Shown here: one piece after another, positions 1 through 12,693 of the stretch | Layout: every line of letters starts with the position of its first letter | Numbering within the stretch: position 1 is the first letter of the stretch | Source of the DNA: Sipunculus nudus | Lineage: Eukaryota > Annelida > Sipuncula > Golfingiida > Sipunculidae | Direction of reading: 5' to 3' | Length of the DNA: 64,000 bases | Assembly (NCBI GenBank): GCA_026874595.1 | Contig: CM049309.1 | Coordinates: 92,340,723 to 92,404,722, forward strand | The notes under the pieces: generated by a model | Databases searched by the model: none | The model's input: the letters and a program-made list of their open reading frames with translations, nothing else | What the model was told of the DNA's origin: nothing | Translations under genes and position numbers: made by a program

Positions 1-3000
1 TATGTCCCAATAATGTGTGGCAGAACACAGATATAAGTTGCCAAAACAGGTGTTTTACATTGAGAGTGACGTCTGGCTGGTCATGACCAAATCTCACCGT
101 CACGTCATCACCTGGTCATGTCAATTGTCATACATTAAAAACAACCATGATGGTCAGAAAAATGTTCAAAGTCATGTTTTTCCTTGTTTTCTTTATAAAA
201 GACAGGTCAACAACCAACTGATGGCTGTAGCCACACAAAATGAAGTGGAAGTTAATCATGTTATTATTGAGCCTTCTGGATCTAAGGTTTTATATGCAGG
301 AGGCTGTTTGTACACGCCATATTCATAAATCACTTGTACAGGTCTATAGTTAAGACATTAGATTTAAAGAGAATTTTTAGGTTAAATCAAAGAGTTCACC
401 AGACTGCTTTTTGAGGTGTTGGTTCAAAAAGATCAAAATGGTGTGGGGTGGGGGCGGGGGGATGTTATGTTTTTATCCATGTCTAGATCCTGTTAGTACA
501 AGCCATATCAAATAGTAACTGACAGATTATCTGATACACACAGCTTTTGATGTGACATGTCTTGAGAAGAAAAAGTGTATCGTTTGGACTTTGATCAATA
601 TCTTTTTAATGATGCAAGATATCTTTTCTGTAACGTGTACTTCTGTCATTGGAAGTGGAAAGAGACTGCAATTTGCAATTGGTGCTGACATCTGACAGAG
701 AAATTATATATAATTATGACTGATAAGTCTTGAGGCAAGAATTATTCGATTAATCTTCGGGGTGACATGAATAAAAATCTGGGGCTGACACTTGTAAGTG
801 CTACCTAAGGTAACCTATTCTTGGCGCAGTGTAATAGTAAATTTATACATTATGGAAATAGAGGTTACAGGGTGAATAAAGCAATTCTGAAACAGACGAG
901 GATAGAATGTATGAGGATTTATTGGCGGCTGGTCTGATTCAGCATTTTCAAAGAGAAAGCTATCCAAAGCAATTAAACTTGCACTTGTTCCTCATTTAGG
1001 AATCATCCTTGTTCCTTGGCAGTTGCTGTAAAAATATATTAGCCCAAGATCCAGGACACTGTCATACAGTCTGACATGCACCAATTATGTTGCCCCTGTT
1101 CAAATGCTCATAACCAATGGTTTAACCAGTGCTATAATATAAGGTGTAAACTAAACATTAAACATGTGTGATCTTAACCAAACACACGAACGGAGTGCCA
1201 TGACAAGAAGTTGTCCTCATGTGAATATCATTAGTTACAGCTTCACAAACAGCTGTCTTTGCTATAACCATATGATAGTATATTGATCAATATTTGTACA
1301 GCAACAAATAGAGAAAGCCGGCATTTGCCAGCTTCACTGACCTGAAGGCAATGGGAGAGTAACATAGATCTATATTAACATGAATACCTTAATGACAGAA
1401 TAACATGGTTTCTCCACAGAAGGATGGCCCAATTTGCCCATATGGTCATAAAATATTCCCTAGTGGCCTGATCAGTTTTTTTTAGATTTTTTAAAATTCA
1501 ACTGGATCTACAAATTTAAAAACACATTATACCTCACATATTACCATAGTCGTTAGACAGACACTGAGAGTCGCTGCCGACCCCAGATGCAAAATACAGA
1601 TCAGCAGCCTGCAGACCACTTTACGACTCCCAGGCAATACTCATAATGAGAGGAGAACCCTGCCCCCCTGCATATCTAATGAAGTCCAATTTAATATGTA
1701 TATGGTAATTTAAGTTTCATCTACCAATGAGATGTCGAGGTAAAATCAAACAAATAGGTTCTTAAGGTAAAATATAAGTCCATGAAAAGCAGTTGGTAGA
1801 ATAGTGGAATTCTCTTTTATAATATAGACATAAGCCATCTTTAAGATAAAAAGCTATGGTATCAAGTTACTGACCTGGTTAATTCTACCATATTATTGCA
1901 GTCTTCTGTTAATTGTAGGCTGAAATTAATTTCAGAGGGTTCCAACAGGATTTTTAATTGCCCTTTTTTAGGAAAAGGCCTGCCTCTAGCCAATACTTTG
2001 GGCCTAGAGAAACCCTTCCATGGTGTTGCTGCATTTGTAGAAAAACATTTTATAGGTTAACTCAAGATTGAACACATTGGTAGCTTATTTATCATATTAA
2101 CCACCAGATGGCTGTCCCCATTCTGAGACAGGGGAAGGTGTGCAAACAAGTACATACAAGGCTATTTTAATTAAATTCAGTAATATTTTGCATACCATGA
2201 GTACCACTTACATATTTGATGATCTGAAATGACATTTGTAACTGAGAAGATCATGCTGCAACAGTCTGCAGCACTCTACATGTGGTAAAAGATGGGGATT
2301 GCGAAATGAATTATTATGATTTTCTTATCAGTTTTCTTCAATTTCAAATTTGAAAAGAAACATTTTTTTTAATGTCATGAAAGTATAATCAGATAAGCCT
2401 TTAATCTTAAATTCTGTGGGTTTTTTTGTTGTTTTTTTTTTTTTTGGGGGGGGGGGGGTTTCATTGTCTATGGTTAATAAATAATTAATGAAATTTAATA
2501 AGTACACCTTGTTGCCTTGGTTTCTGAAACATTTGAATGTTAGTATCATTATCAAAATCAATGCAGTCTGATGAGCTAGTACTACAATTTCAACAAAAAA
2601 TATCATCTTTTGGCATATAAATTATATAATCAATAATATGTTGACATAAAATAGCACCCTTTTTAGCTCAGCAATGAAATGTTCACATTGAACTATAATG
2701 TCATCTTATTTTGCCCCCAATAACCTTAAAATGTTGCTTCAGTGGAAAGCAAATTACTGCATGGTCTTCAGAGCCCCATGGCCTCTGAGATGATATAAAT
2801 AACTACTCACATAAGAATTATGACCATCAAGCCCCAGATCCATGATAACACAGATCTACAATCAGCTTTTATCTAAAAGGGGTAATTCATAATTAACAAA
2901 ATCACTGTGTATGCTTTTTGTTCACTGCTTAAAAGTGCTTTTATAATTGTTTTGATAGCAATGTTAATGGAAATACCACAGTTAACAAGAAGGTGTATTT

Positions 3001-6000
3001 ATAATATAAATAGAGCTGTGACAAACCCTTAAACAGCTAATATATTTCTAATATAAACAAATAGGCCTTGCTGCTGAGCAAACCTTAAGTGACCCAGATC
3101 TAAAGGGATTCTTATCAAACAGCATCTATACATGATACCTGGATAACAAATGAGTAGCCACATTCAGGACTCTGATATTTAGAACCCCTTCACAGGGTTA
3201 GAAGTGTCTTTTGAAGGGAGTGTCTTCCACAGTTCATCTAAAAATATTTTTTTGTCAAAGAAGAAATATTTAAGCTCTTTTTTTTAAATTAATACAGGAA
3301 GATAAATTATCTTTTATATATGAGACATTTTTTCACATCTCAAGCATATGTCAGATTTTTTACTATTTAGTCATTTACCTATATATTGTTTGCAGTTACA
3401 GTCAAGAGAAAATACAAACTTCTCAGCAAAAAAACTTTCCTAGTGGAACCAATCAAGTGATCCAAGGCTGCTGTCTGGTGACCTGTGTGATTACGTAAAA
3501 GAGACATTGCAACATTTTTGCATTAAAACTACTGATATCTAGAGTAACTCTCATGCTTTATATAAAGCATTAATCTAAAACTTTTGAAGCCATGTTCTCA
3601 GAAATTAACTTAAGTATTTATTAATAGTATCACAGTTTCTTCTACGGCCATACTTAGCTCTATTTATACTATACCATGATTTACAGTACAAAAAGAGGGA
3701 TCTCTGAACGGTGATCAATACACAGTACTAGAAGTTCTGTTTCAATAAAAACCATATGAAAAGATACTCCAAATACAAACAAGACATGGATAATAGTTTC
3801 TGTCAGTTTGTGAGAAGTGAGATCTTAAGTTTTTTAAAGATACAAGAAATGCTAGGACAGCTTTGGACAAACCTGTTTTGCAGATGTGAACTTCTGGTTT
3901 CCAGCCATACTTAGTGAAACATATGCCAACACAGATTTTTAACACTAACAGGCAGGTTTCTTGAAAATATGCTTAAGTGCCATTTCCCTGAAGAAAGTAT
4001 GACTATGAGTACTAGAGATTTTATACCTCTTCATCAGGTCTCAGTAATTTCTTTTCTAAAATGAATGAATGAACTACAAAAGCTCTAAAATCAGATTCCC
4101 CTCCTTTAAAAGAGGCCTTATCACCTATAAAGCATGCTGAGTTAACATGAAAAATAGCTTCTACCCTTTAAAATAAATCTGTACCTGCCAAAATATTGAA
4201 TTAAAACCGTTTACTCCTCTAAATGAGTGTTAAAAAAAATGGACAGCATGTTCTCAGGTGTCAACATAAACACAGTGTGCTGGGCTGTGTAAATTAGGTC
4301 ATGCCCTGACTGACTTGACCAAAAAAAATGTAATACATGTTCCCGCTGGCCGAAACACTGTGTTGCCCCTCATAGTCATAACAGGAACTCTGGTCATGTG
4401 GCCTTGTTATGGTAGACAGACACACCCGGACTGTGTTTACCAACATGCAGGGCCATAATTAGGTGTTAAACAGTCGTTTGCTAGGACCTGCTAGATCTGC
4501 TGGGGTGGTTTTTGTATAACTCTTGTATAATAAGCAAAATTCGACTGATTGTGTGAAAGAACAGGCATTATATTGCTCCTGATTATGTCACTTTAATGGT
4601 TATCATCAAAATACAATGTGACACATCTCAACCAGAAGGACAGTGAACAGTCCCTTAAAAAATATTCTGCTATAGAAAATGACAAGAAACAAGGCTTAAG
4701 GTATACCAAGACTTGAAACAGGATTTGTAAGGTGCTGATTATGATTAAAACTTAAAGGTTTATCAAAGAAATGTGAAGAAAAAGTTACCAATGATAGCTG
4801 AGACATCCAATGATCACAATGTGACACAAACCATGATATGCGCTGATCCAGTGACATAACCAATAAAAATTTAAATCCCACTTCAGGAAGTTGTGTTACC
4901 AATAAGCAGAAATATTCCTGGCAACACATTGAATATAAGAGATATGGTACATCATTCAACAAAATCATGCAACCTGTTGTGGAGTATGTGTATACCAGCA
5001 GTGAGCAAACATTCCAATGTGTATTGCTCACTTTGTTGATATCTAAAGATATACCAGTCTGGGAACCAGAACTGTTGGTAGAGACTTGTCTTATCATTAC
5101 TCCACAAATGTAAAACCAACAATATAAATATCCAGTTTGTACTGCTCTGCTAAAGTTTTCTTACAAATGATTCAAATCATTTAACTGAGCCTATGATCAG
5201 TACAGTTGCAATGCTGAGCTTTGTTTGGCTGTCATCAAAACAAAGTTTGCCCAGAGACCCAGACTGCACATGTATACTGGTAGTCTAGTTGCACAAATAC
5301 ATCCACACGAGGGCTATGGCTCATCATGGATGCAGGTAATATAATATAAAATAGGTAGCATAATACAATTAGTTTTACTGAGTAAAAGCAATCAGGGTAA
5401 AGTTACACAATATGTGTAGATCTACAGCTGGGACCCATACATAAAACACTTTTAACACACCAAATATGAACGTGTGAGAGACGCAAATCTCTACTCCAAA
5501 TATAAACACTCAAACAGGGATCACACCTGACATTTCTACCCTTTTACCCAGCAGGAAATACAATCTCATATATTCTATCATTTTTATAGGTCCATTATTC
5601 TAGAGCCACTGTTACTATATCTTTAAAGTTTATGCCTGTGACTTTACTTTCATTATTTTTTAAAAATTTCATTGATGACCCATTAATAGTACAATACTGC
5701 TCACAGGCCTCACATACAGCAAAATCTGCCTTTGTGTGTCATGTGTGACTGTGGTAACAGATACAATGTTCAGTGAAGGATCTGCTTGATCTATCAGCCT
5801 GATTTAGTAAAAAGTGACAGTAACAATGATGCTTGACCTTTTTAAGTTAATTTCGTATTCGATTTAGCCGGTAACTGACTGACTGTATTTGACCATAAAC
5901 TGTATTTGAATTGATCACATAACTTGATAAGAACTTCCCAAATTGTTTCATTAGACCTGCATCAAAACTAGTGGCAGGAATCAGTTGTAAAATTATATTC

Positions 6001-6060
6001 AATGAATGAAAGTTAGAAAAACGACCGACGATCAATTATTAATCAATTATTTGATTATGC
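1..6060. other. AT-rich non-coding DNA, no gene supported
   Basis: I read both strands and found no open frame that resembles a known protein or has convincing splice sites with coding-like composition. The short open frames at 17-328 (+), 2328-2606 (-), 3742-3945 (-) and 4696-5097 (-) have low-complexity or non-protein-like composition. The stretch contains homopolymer runs, notably a T-rich run followed by 13 G at 2446-2458. It could be intron of the minus-strand gene whose first exon is proposed near 12.2 kb, or intergenic DNA; the sequence does not decide. Confidence 0.6.
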
Positions 6061-6063
6061 ACC

Positions 6064-6300
6064 CCTGGAGCTTGGTGACGTAATGGTTAGAGCACTGGAC
6101 TTGTGGCCACAAGGTTGTGGGTTCGAACCCCATTCTGAGTAACATCCTTGCTAAGACTCCTGGCCAAAGTCTTTTCCAGAAGAGTGCACTGGATTATCAA
6201 GGGTGAATGGATACTGGTCATGCATGGGCATCAGGCAAAATGTAGAATGGGTTTATAACCCTATTGCGTCTACAAAGACCTGTTATCAGACTTACCTTTT
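6064..6300 (+). mobile_element. tRNA-derived SINE
   Basis: The head has an RNA polymerase III type 2 promoter. An A-box-like element lies at about 6073-6086 (TGGTGACGTAATGG) and a B box at 6119-6130 (GGTTCGAACCCC), spaced as in a tRNA gene. The head is followed by about 170 bp of non-tRNA body, so this is a SINE and not a functional tRNA gene. The 3' boundary is approximate because I see no clear poly-A or simple-repeat tail and no certain target-site duplication. I do not assign it to a named SINE family. Confidence 0.7.
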
Positions 6301-6866
6301 AGTTACAGTGAAATATGCTGAGTAGAATTATACCTAATATATTGACCAAGTAATTCAGTCTTAACTTGTACATCAGGCTGAAAGGTCAAGGTGACAGCTG
6401 GGGTTTTGACACTTACTTGTTGCACATGGTTAAGTTTAAATGCTGCTCGCTTTTTCATGCCTTGTCTTTCTTATATTTCTAGCAGAATAAGAATATTTTT
6501 TCAGGATTATTTGACTTCTTTAAATGTGCATACATTTATAATCGTTTGTGATCAATCCTGCAAAAATGCAATCCAGTTAAATGATTATGAAAGGAAACTA
6601 CCAATCACCACTTTATTTGATTAATTTGCACACCTCTAATCAAAACTCATTAGTATATACATAAAATGTGTTAAATTGGTATTGAGCCTGGTGACTTGGT
6701 AACAAGAAATGTAGTGTAAGCCTACAGTTGTCCCCCAGGACAAGGCTTGACAGAGTTATGAAAGTACTAGACCAGTCAGACAAGTAACGTTTAGCAATAA
6801 CTTGAGCATGGAGTTTTACTTGCACTACAAGAACTATTGTTTGCTGCTTGAACAAAAAGTGTATTA

Positions 6867-7926
6867 CCGTATTTATTCTAATTTGGCGACCACCTAAAAA
6901 TAATTAATTTTTCTCAGAGGTCGAGATAATGGAGGATATTTGAAAATTATCTTCCTGCAGAATTTGCGGTGGTCGAGATTTTAGAGGCACGTGGTTTGAT
7001 AACCTTCCCTAGAGCTGCTCTGACACTCGAGCGGTCATATGAATTGAGTGATAATTTGGTCGTTTATAAGTTTGTTGTGTTAGCTAAACAGTATTTCCTA
7101 CAAACGGGCTTCCAACCGTCACATGGATTACACGGAGTCCGCAAATGATTAATCAAACTAAGCCTAATCAATTTACAAAAATGATAACTACTTCGCGTAT
7201 AGGTACGATCAATTGACAGAGACGGCAACTCATGTAACTACCAGTTGTTTCAAGTTTACCCACCAGGCGGCGATATCGGCGGGCCGAAAAGGGACAAGCA
7301 GCTGCACCAAGTTTGAAGAAGACCTTATAAAAAATAACTGCCTATTATCAGAAAAATTTTATTTGCATAATACGTAATAAACATAGGAAAGTAAAGGCGC
7401 GTTAAAATATATACGACCGGAAATGGTCCTAGCTGGCGTGCCCTCGATCGGGCCCTGTTTTGTATACGCGGTCACCCATCCAAAAACTAACTAGGGTCAT
7501 TTAAACTTGACTAAGATGACTATTCCTACTGTGTCACAGTTGTACCACCACGCCTGCTACCAAGGTTTTGTAAATATTATTGCTAAAGATCACACGTGAA
7601 TCGCACACACAGGAATGGTACACAAGTTTACTTCGTCACGGACACCAATTTGCAACGCTTTATCAAGTTTATTTATTATGAAAAACACATCTTTGTATCT
7701 TCAAAAGTTTTATTAGAAACAAGTTTGATGTGGATGCTCAGTGTAATTAGAATCTAGTCAGATACAAACTGCGGTGCCCGTGAGAGACGGAGGCATTACA
7801 CCTTAACATCGTCGCCAGAAAACATCGTCGGCAGTCGCGAAATTAGAGTAATTTTAGAAATTATGCTTTCAAAATATTTTTCGGGGTCGAGAAATAAGAG
7901 GGATCACCAAATTGGAATAAATACGG
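6867..7926. mobile_element. Non-autonomous TIR DNA transposon with TA duplication
   Basis: The ends are inverted repeats: CCGTATTTATTCTAATTTGG at the left is matched by the reverse complement of the right end (CCGTATTTATTCCAATTTGG), about 28 bp with few mismatches. Both ends are flanked by TA (6865-6866 and 7927-7928), the target duplication typical of the Tc1/mariner/pogo group. The 1060-bp interior has no long open frame, so it is non-autonomous. Subterminal segments on both sides read 'GGTCGAGA' next to the repeat. Assignment to a pogo/Tigger-like lineage is inference from TA duplication and end style only. Confidence 0.75.
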
Positions 7927-7928
7927 TA

Positions 7929-9013
7929 TGCATGTTTGTGTTGAAGGTTTCATAGCTGAAGTCTTCGTGTGGCTTCTCATTTCAAGATATCAGGTTTAAT
8001 ACCTTTCCCTTTGGTAGATACTAATGGAAACGGGATGCTACAAAATGTTCTGAAAAGTAATAATTAATGTGTTTTTGAGCAGATAAAGGCTTATTTGGGG
8101 TAAATAGGCACTGACAAAAATGAAAACCAGTTACTAAAATGACGGCTGGTGGAGGGGTCTTCCAGTGCTTATTACATCAAGCCTCCCCCCCCCCCCATTT
8201 AAGTAACACTTACATGTATCTAATGTGTGTGCAGGGATCAGAAGGCAGTCAAAATTGTCATTCATATATATTAAGATCATATAAATCACAGGGTCTGCAC
8301 CTATAGACTCTTTGGAAAATATGGGGCAGATATTCAGAAAATGGTCTACACCTGAAAGGGGTACAGGTGAATTCGGCCCGTTCATACCAACCCGGCCTAT
8401 ACCTGGACCAGCCTTGGAACATGCATAGTGAAATGCTGTAATGAGAAATTTAAAGAGACATGTCCAAATGTCAGCAACTCCATTACCCTCCATATATAAA
8501 AGCATTATATATTGCCTGGTTAACAGGAGACACCCAAGAACTGAATACTAATTTGTTACCAACCATGGATGCCGGGCCATTAGGTGTGTATTTTACGTTA
8601 TCCTGGATAAGGTTGCTCATGATAAACCTATGCATTGCATTTCAATATCTAAGATCATCATATGTTATTCTCTCCGTTTCTTCTCTCTTTCTTAGATACA
8701 CAAACAAAACAGACAGGCATAAATGTTTTTAAAAGAATATTAAACATTTTTTTAAAGAGAGTTTATACTAGTTTGTAATTACAGTATGTAATTATATTTT
8801 TTTCTTAATTATTATATATAATTATAATTTATATTCATAATTGTATTCTAGAGGTTTAGTGCTTAAAGATTTTAATACATTTTTTATAATGTATTACTAT
8901 AGATTTTATTGTTAAGCCCCATGAGCAAAAGTGATTTTGTATATGGCGCTACATAAATGCAGTATAGTATTACTATACTTCAAATAGTCACATTATGGTA
9001 CCTCCTAAAAAAA

Positions 9014-9016
<3 letters not shown>
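7929..9016. other. AT-rich non-coding DNA with repeat fragments
   Basis: No supported gene. A stretch at about 8350-8415 is matched in inverted orientation at about 9345-9440 (see separate repeat entry). The frame at 8134-8505 on the minus strand overlaps that repeat and does not look like a protein. A segment near 8935-8965 ('GGCGCTACATAAATGC') resembles the 3' tails common to SINE/LINE pairs in animals, but I could not delimit an element. Confidence 0.4.
8350..8415 (+). repeat. Left copy of an inverted repeat pair
   Basis: This segment, containing GGGTACAGGTGAATTC and CCAACCCGGCC, recurs in reverse complement at about 9345-9440, roughly 1 kb away, with mismatches and a small insertion. The pair could be two opposed copies of one dispersed repeat, or diverged ends of a fold-back element. 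No target duplication was seen, so a single element is not established. Confidence 0.55.

Positions 9017-9017
<1 letters not shown>

Positions 9018-9079
<62 letters not shown>
9018..9079. repeat. (TA)n microsatellite
   Basis: Uninterrupted TA dinucleotide tract of about 60 bp, directly visible. Confidence 0.98.
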
Positions 9080-9084
<5 letters not shown>

Positions 9085-9344
9085 GCTAGTGACACCAAAC
9101 TGCGGCACCGGAAATGATAAAAATTATTAAAATTTATATAAAAGTTTATCTCATTTATAAATGTCACAAGTTAAACAAATATTAACAATCAAAATTAGTT
9201 CTTAATCCTGTTAGTTCTCTCTTTCTCTCATAAAGCAATTCATAAAATCTCAAAACACCAGATAATTATTGTTTTATTCATTACTTTATCTCAATACGTG
9301 GAATTTTTCAGCGCCAATATATATTAATTTACGTGAGTGTACGG

Positions 9345-9440
9345 GTCAAGTCCAGGTACAGACCGGGTTGGTATATTTCATGGGCCGGGTTGGTAATGGT
9401 CCAGTTAGAAATGGGCTGAATTCACCTGTACCCCCTGAAA
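9345..9440 (-). repeat. Right copy of an inverted repeat pair
   Basis: Reverse-complement partner of the segment at 8350-8415. It carries GACCGGGTTGG and GAATTCACCTGTACCCCC, matching the left copy in opposite orientation. It contains an extra partial duplication of the GGGTTGGTA core. Confidence 0.55.
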
Positions 9441-9682
9441 GTGAAACATGACAAAGGGGTGTCACATCATAAAATGTTGTTTCCTATCAACTGCTGAAAT
9501 ATTGCAGAATTCCCCATACAGAATGAGCCAGCACCTGGACTGGAGTTCATAATATTAACTCAGGAGAGGTCTGGGGAATCTGGGTTGCCTGCTAGCTTGG
9601 GTGTCACCGTGTGGGGCAGCCCCCACCTGACATTATATATATCAATGTAAAATATCGGAAATAGTTTCCTGTTTACTTGGTA

Positions 9683-11507
9683 CCGTAAATTTACGCATAT
9701 ACGACAATGTCGACCCCATGTATAAGTCGAGGTGGGATTTTGAAGAGAGAAATCAGGAGAAAATGTTTTAGAGCCCACTGAGTCTTGCCCAGCTCACAAC
9801 AGATAAGTAAATGATAACCAATGGAATAAGTCATTTAAAAGTCGCACCCAAAAATAAACTTACGTACATAGTAGTCAGGCTACAAGTACCCACTACCACT
9901 GCTTGTAGTGCAGGTAACATTCCCATTCAGTGAAGGTCAAACCCACTGGACGCCGCAATTTTTCGCCGTTTTATAGCTGAAAGTGAAACCACCAGAAAGG
10001 CCCGCCGTCTGACGACGTAGGCGACAATATTAACATGGGTTCATGATCACTTCTTGTCGCTTTGAAATGAATAAAGACGTTTCCCAAGTGTTATGAATAA
10101 GTATCTACGTTAGTATGACATGAGTAAGTATATATACGTAAGTCTATATAGTTACAGACATAATTCCATATTAGCTTTGAGAACCGACAATACTTTATAC
10201 CAATGGCATAAAAGTAGTCATACATTTTCCCGGAAGATGTCACCACTGTTGCGTGAAAATAAATGGGGAAATTGACAACCAACTGTCAAGGAGACCGTTT
10301 CTGCTTCTTAGAAAGGGGAGAAACTGAATTCACATTATTTCGTGTTTGAATTTTATTTTCTATACATAAAAATGAACATGATTTGCTCTTTGTGTTATGA
10401 ATAGGTATATAACGTAAGACAAAATATCTTTCATTTTACACCTTTCAGAACAAGCGTAATTTGTCACCGCTACAGAAAAATAGTCAACTATATTCCCGTC
10501 AGGTGACGCCAATGTTGCGTGAAGAAAATGGAAAATAGAATCAACGATCAAGCTCAAGTTAGCCGTTTCTGCTTATCTGACAGTGGATCATATAAAATAA
10601 TATTCGTCAAGGTTCTAAATTGATTACCTGTGAATGAAAATATGATATCCGTTCACAGTTTTGTATTTTAAATCCCAGTACTTAACAGACTGCGGATTTA
10701 CCAGCTACTCGATACGATCACTTGCTGAATGGAACACGTATCTCGTCTGACCTGTTTGGGCGACCACAGCTATATGCGGGTCATGGTGATCATCATGGCA
10801 TATAATTCCAAGCTAACTGTCAGCATTTTAATTGTCGGAAGAAACAGTTATGAAACAGTTGCTCTCTGATGACCCATGACCTGTGTCAATGGGAAAATGG
10901 CTTTGAAGTTCACCTGAGTTCGCCCGCCTTTTGTCACCTGTTCATATTCACAAACAGCAGCCCCGGTCATTTGCGAGTTTGCTCGCTTGTGCAAGCATCA
11001 AATGTTGTTGCCGAACAATTCTTAAACACACTTTGATGTCAAATACACAGAGGTCGATGCCATTTATAAAACCCACGACTGATTACGCAATACTCGTGCC
11101 TCTAGCACCCATGCTCAATCACCCCTGAATGAAGCTCGTTAATTCTCACGAGGCACTGGGTTATTTGCTGGTTGTCCGCTCAGGTTTATCGCATGAATTT
11201 TGATATACCGCATTACCCAATTAAAAGGACAGCGTAAATAGCCGAACTTGAAAAAAAAATAGTATATAAGTCTAATTCCACAGTATTTAAAATGACTGAA
11301 AGGGTACCCGACATCCCCAGAAACGAACATCTGATGAGCGATTAGGCAAGTCCTATCTGCGTCAGTCGGACATTCAGGTCGGCAGTTTGACTAAGTCTGG
11401 GTAAAATTTGGACCGTCAGGCTTAGACCCGCAAATAAGGCGACCCCCCCCCCATTCCTGGATTATTTTTTTGGAGCAAATTTCTCGACGTATATGCGAAA
11501 ATTTCAG
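9683..11507. mobile_element. Non-autonomous TIR DNA transposon with TA duplication
   Basis: The left end CCGTAAATTTACGCATATAC pairs with the reverse complement of the right end (CTGAAATTTTCGCATATACG), giving imperfect terminal inverted repeats of about 25 bp. TA flanks both sides (9681-9682 and 11508-11509). A GTCGA motif follows both repeats inward. The 1825-bp interior has only short frames. It contains a diverged internal duplication (about 10.09-10.31 versus 10.36-10.58 kb). The end design (CCGTAWWTTTA, TA duplication) is close to that of the element at 6867-7926, suggesting a related transposase source; that link is inference. Confidence 0.72.
10091..10578 (-). repeat. Diverged internal direct duplication within TIR element
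   Basis: Two successive segments (about 10091-10310 and 10360-10578) align with each other. Both hold a stretch reading GTTGCGTGAA...AAATGG followed about 40 bp later by CCGTTTCTGCTT. Translated on the minus strand, each opens a short frame (63 and 65 codons) with shared residues (for example 'FHATV' and 'FLHATL', both followed by 'DYF'). The shared frame may only reflect shared DNA; no protein family is recognised. Confidence 0.5.
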
Positions 11508-12167
11508 TAGATGGCTTTTGGCAACAAGCCATAAATAAACCAAAATCACCCAATTCGGTATCTGGTCTTCAAAGACTCAGATGAGAGTGGGACGGACTCC
11601 AAGTGATTGTGGGTTCAAACCCAGACAGTGATGACTCCTGACGTTCATTAACAGATCATGTTAAGAACTCAGAGACATCTAGTGGAATACAGAGGAAGTA
11701 AATATCAGGAAATTAGCAGAGAAAGAATATCTTTATATATCATGTCTCATCATGCACACTGGATTCTGAACACACTCCCTCAATGGCTCTTATATTATAA
11801 GTTATAAATTGAATATAGACCAACGGATGGTCTCCAAATGTGTCATAAGCTGAGAGTCAAAGACACCCTTAGGCCTAAACATGTTTGCCTCTTGAAAGCC
11901 TAACCGTTATCAAGCTAATTACGCCAACAATTTACTCGATGAACAGTTCAATTTCAATTGTGAACATTTAAAATCATGAATTCGTAAGCACCGAGTTCGT
12001 CAATACCGTGTGCATGTGACTCAGTGCTCTGTGCTGTCAGTGGCTGGACCTGGGGGGGGGGGGCCGAGCTCTCTCTTGAATCTGCACAAAAGAGAGCCCT
12101 TGGTCCGAATGAAATGCTCCAACAGATGCCTGAAACAAAGGATTTATTAAATTAATATTAGTCTCAC

Positions 12168-12243
12168 CTGATTCTGATATCCTCACAGACTGTTTGTCTG
12201 GGGCGTAGGACGATCTGCCCCCTTCATCAACAGACGATGCCAT
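12168..12243 (-). CDS. Putative first coding exon of an unidentified gene
   Basis: The minus strand has an ATG in strong Kozak context (GCCAGGATGGCA) that opens 25 codons plus one base, starting MASSVDEGGRSSYAPDKQ. It then meets a consensus splice donor, CAG|GTGAGAC, at 12167/12161. The peptide is hydrophilic, Ser/Asp/Glu-rich and lacks a signal peptide or membrane segment, so a cytosolic or nuclear product would fit. Upstream DNA is CpG-richer than the surroundings and carries promoter-like motifs. Downstream exons, expected at lower coordinates, were not identified; large introns filled with transposons are plausible. I do not recognise the protein. A chance open frame remains possible. Confidence 0.45.
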
Positions 12244-12244
12244 C

Positions 12245-12510
12245 CTGGCCGTCTGTCCTGTCAGTTCTCACTAACTTTCTTATATATGCGTGTTTTCCCT
12301 TCGCTTTACGGAATCTTTATTCGCTTGACTCGTTTTGTTGTTTCGCTCATATCCTTCCGTTTCCTCGGCGTTACATAAATATGGTGATATTAGCTTCTTG
12401 TGCCAGAAAATTGTGACAAACTTAAATTGGTACCTACTCCCATCGAATCCCGAGGGTAGCCATTGAAATATGAGCATGCGCAGTGACGGTGTCATGACGT
12501 CAAGTTTTGG
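12245..12510 (-). promoter_or_regulatory. Candidate promoter with CRE and NRF-1-like sites
   Basis: The region just upstream of the proposed first exon is relatively CpG-rich. It contains a perfect palindromic cAMP response element, TGACGTCA, at 12495-12502, and a CATGCGCA core (NRF-1-like half site) at 12475-12482. These lie about 230-260 bp upstream of the ATG. Both motifs are typical of TATA-less housekeeping promoters in animals; their function here is inferred from sequence and position only. Confidence 0.4.
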
Positions 12511-12693
12511 ACGACATCTGACGGAGAATTGTGTCACTAGAGGTGTAAACAGACTTATCACGGACATAGCGGTGAAAGCTCCCGGAACACGGATGTTACA
12601 GGCCAGGGTGTGTCAGTTCGATCAGTAAAACCATCACTGAGAACATTTTCAGATGGTGAATTTTGATCGGGCATAGTCCAGATCCCAATCATA

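Noticed and set aside
3742-3945. Short minus-strand exon with acceptor and donor-like ends
   Set aside because: A CTGTTAG acceptor and CAG|GTTTGT donor bracket about 70 bp, but such pairs are common by chance and the peptide is unrecognised.
4696-5097. 133-codon minus-strand frame as a gene or exon
   Set aside because: Possible donor-like sites occur, but composition is not protein-like and no family is recognised.
6064-6135. Functional tRNA gene
   Set aside because: A and B boxes are present, but the acceptor stem is not convincing and a non-tRNA body follows; a SINE explains it better.
8134-8505. 123-codon minus-strand frame
   Set aside because: Overlaps a dispersed inverted repeat and a C homopolymer; no protein resemblance.
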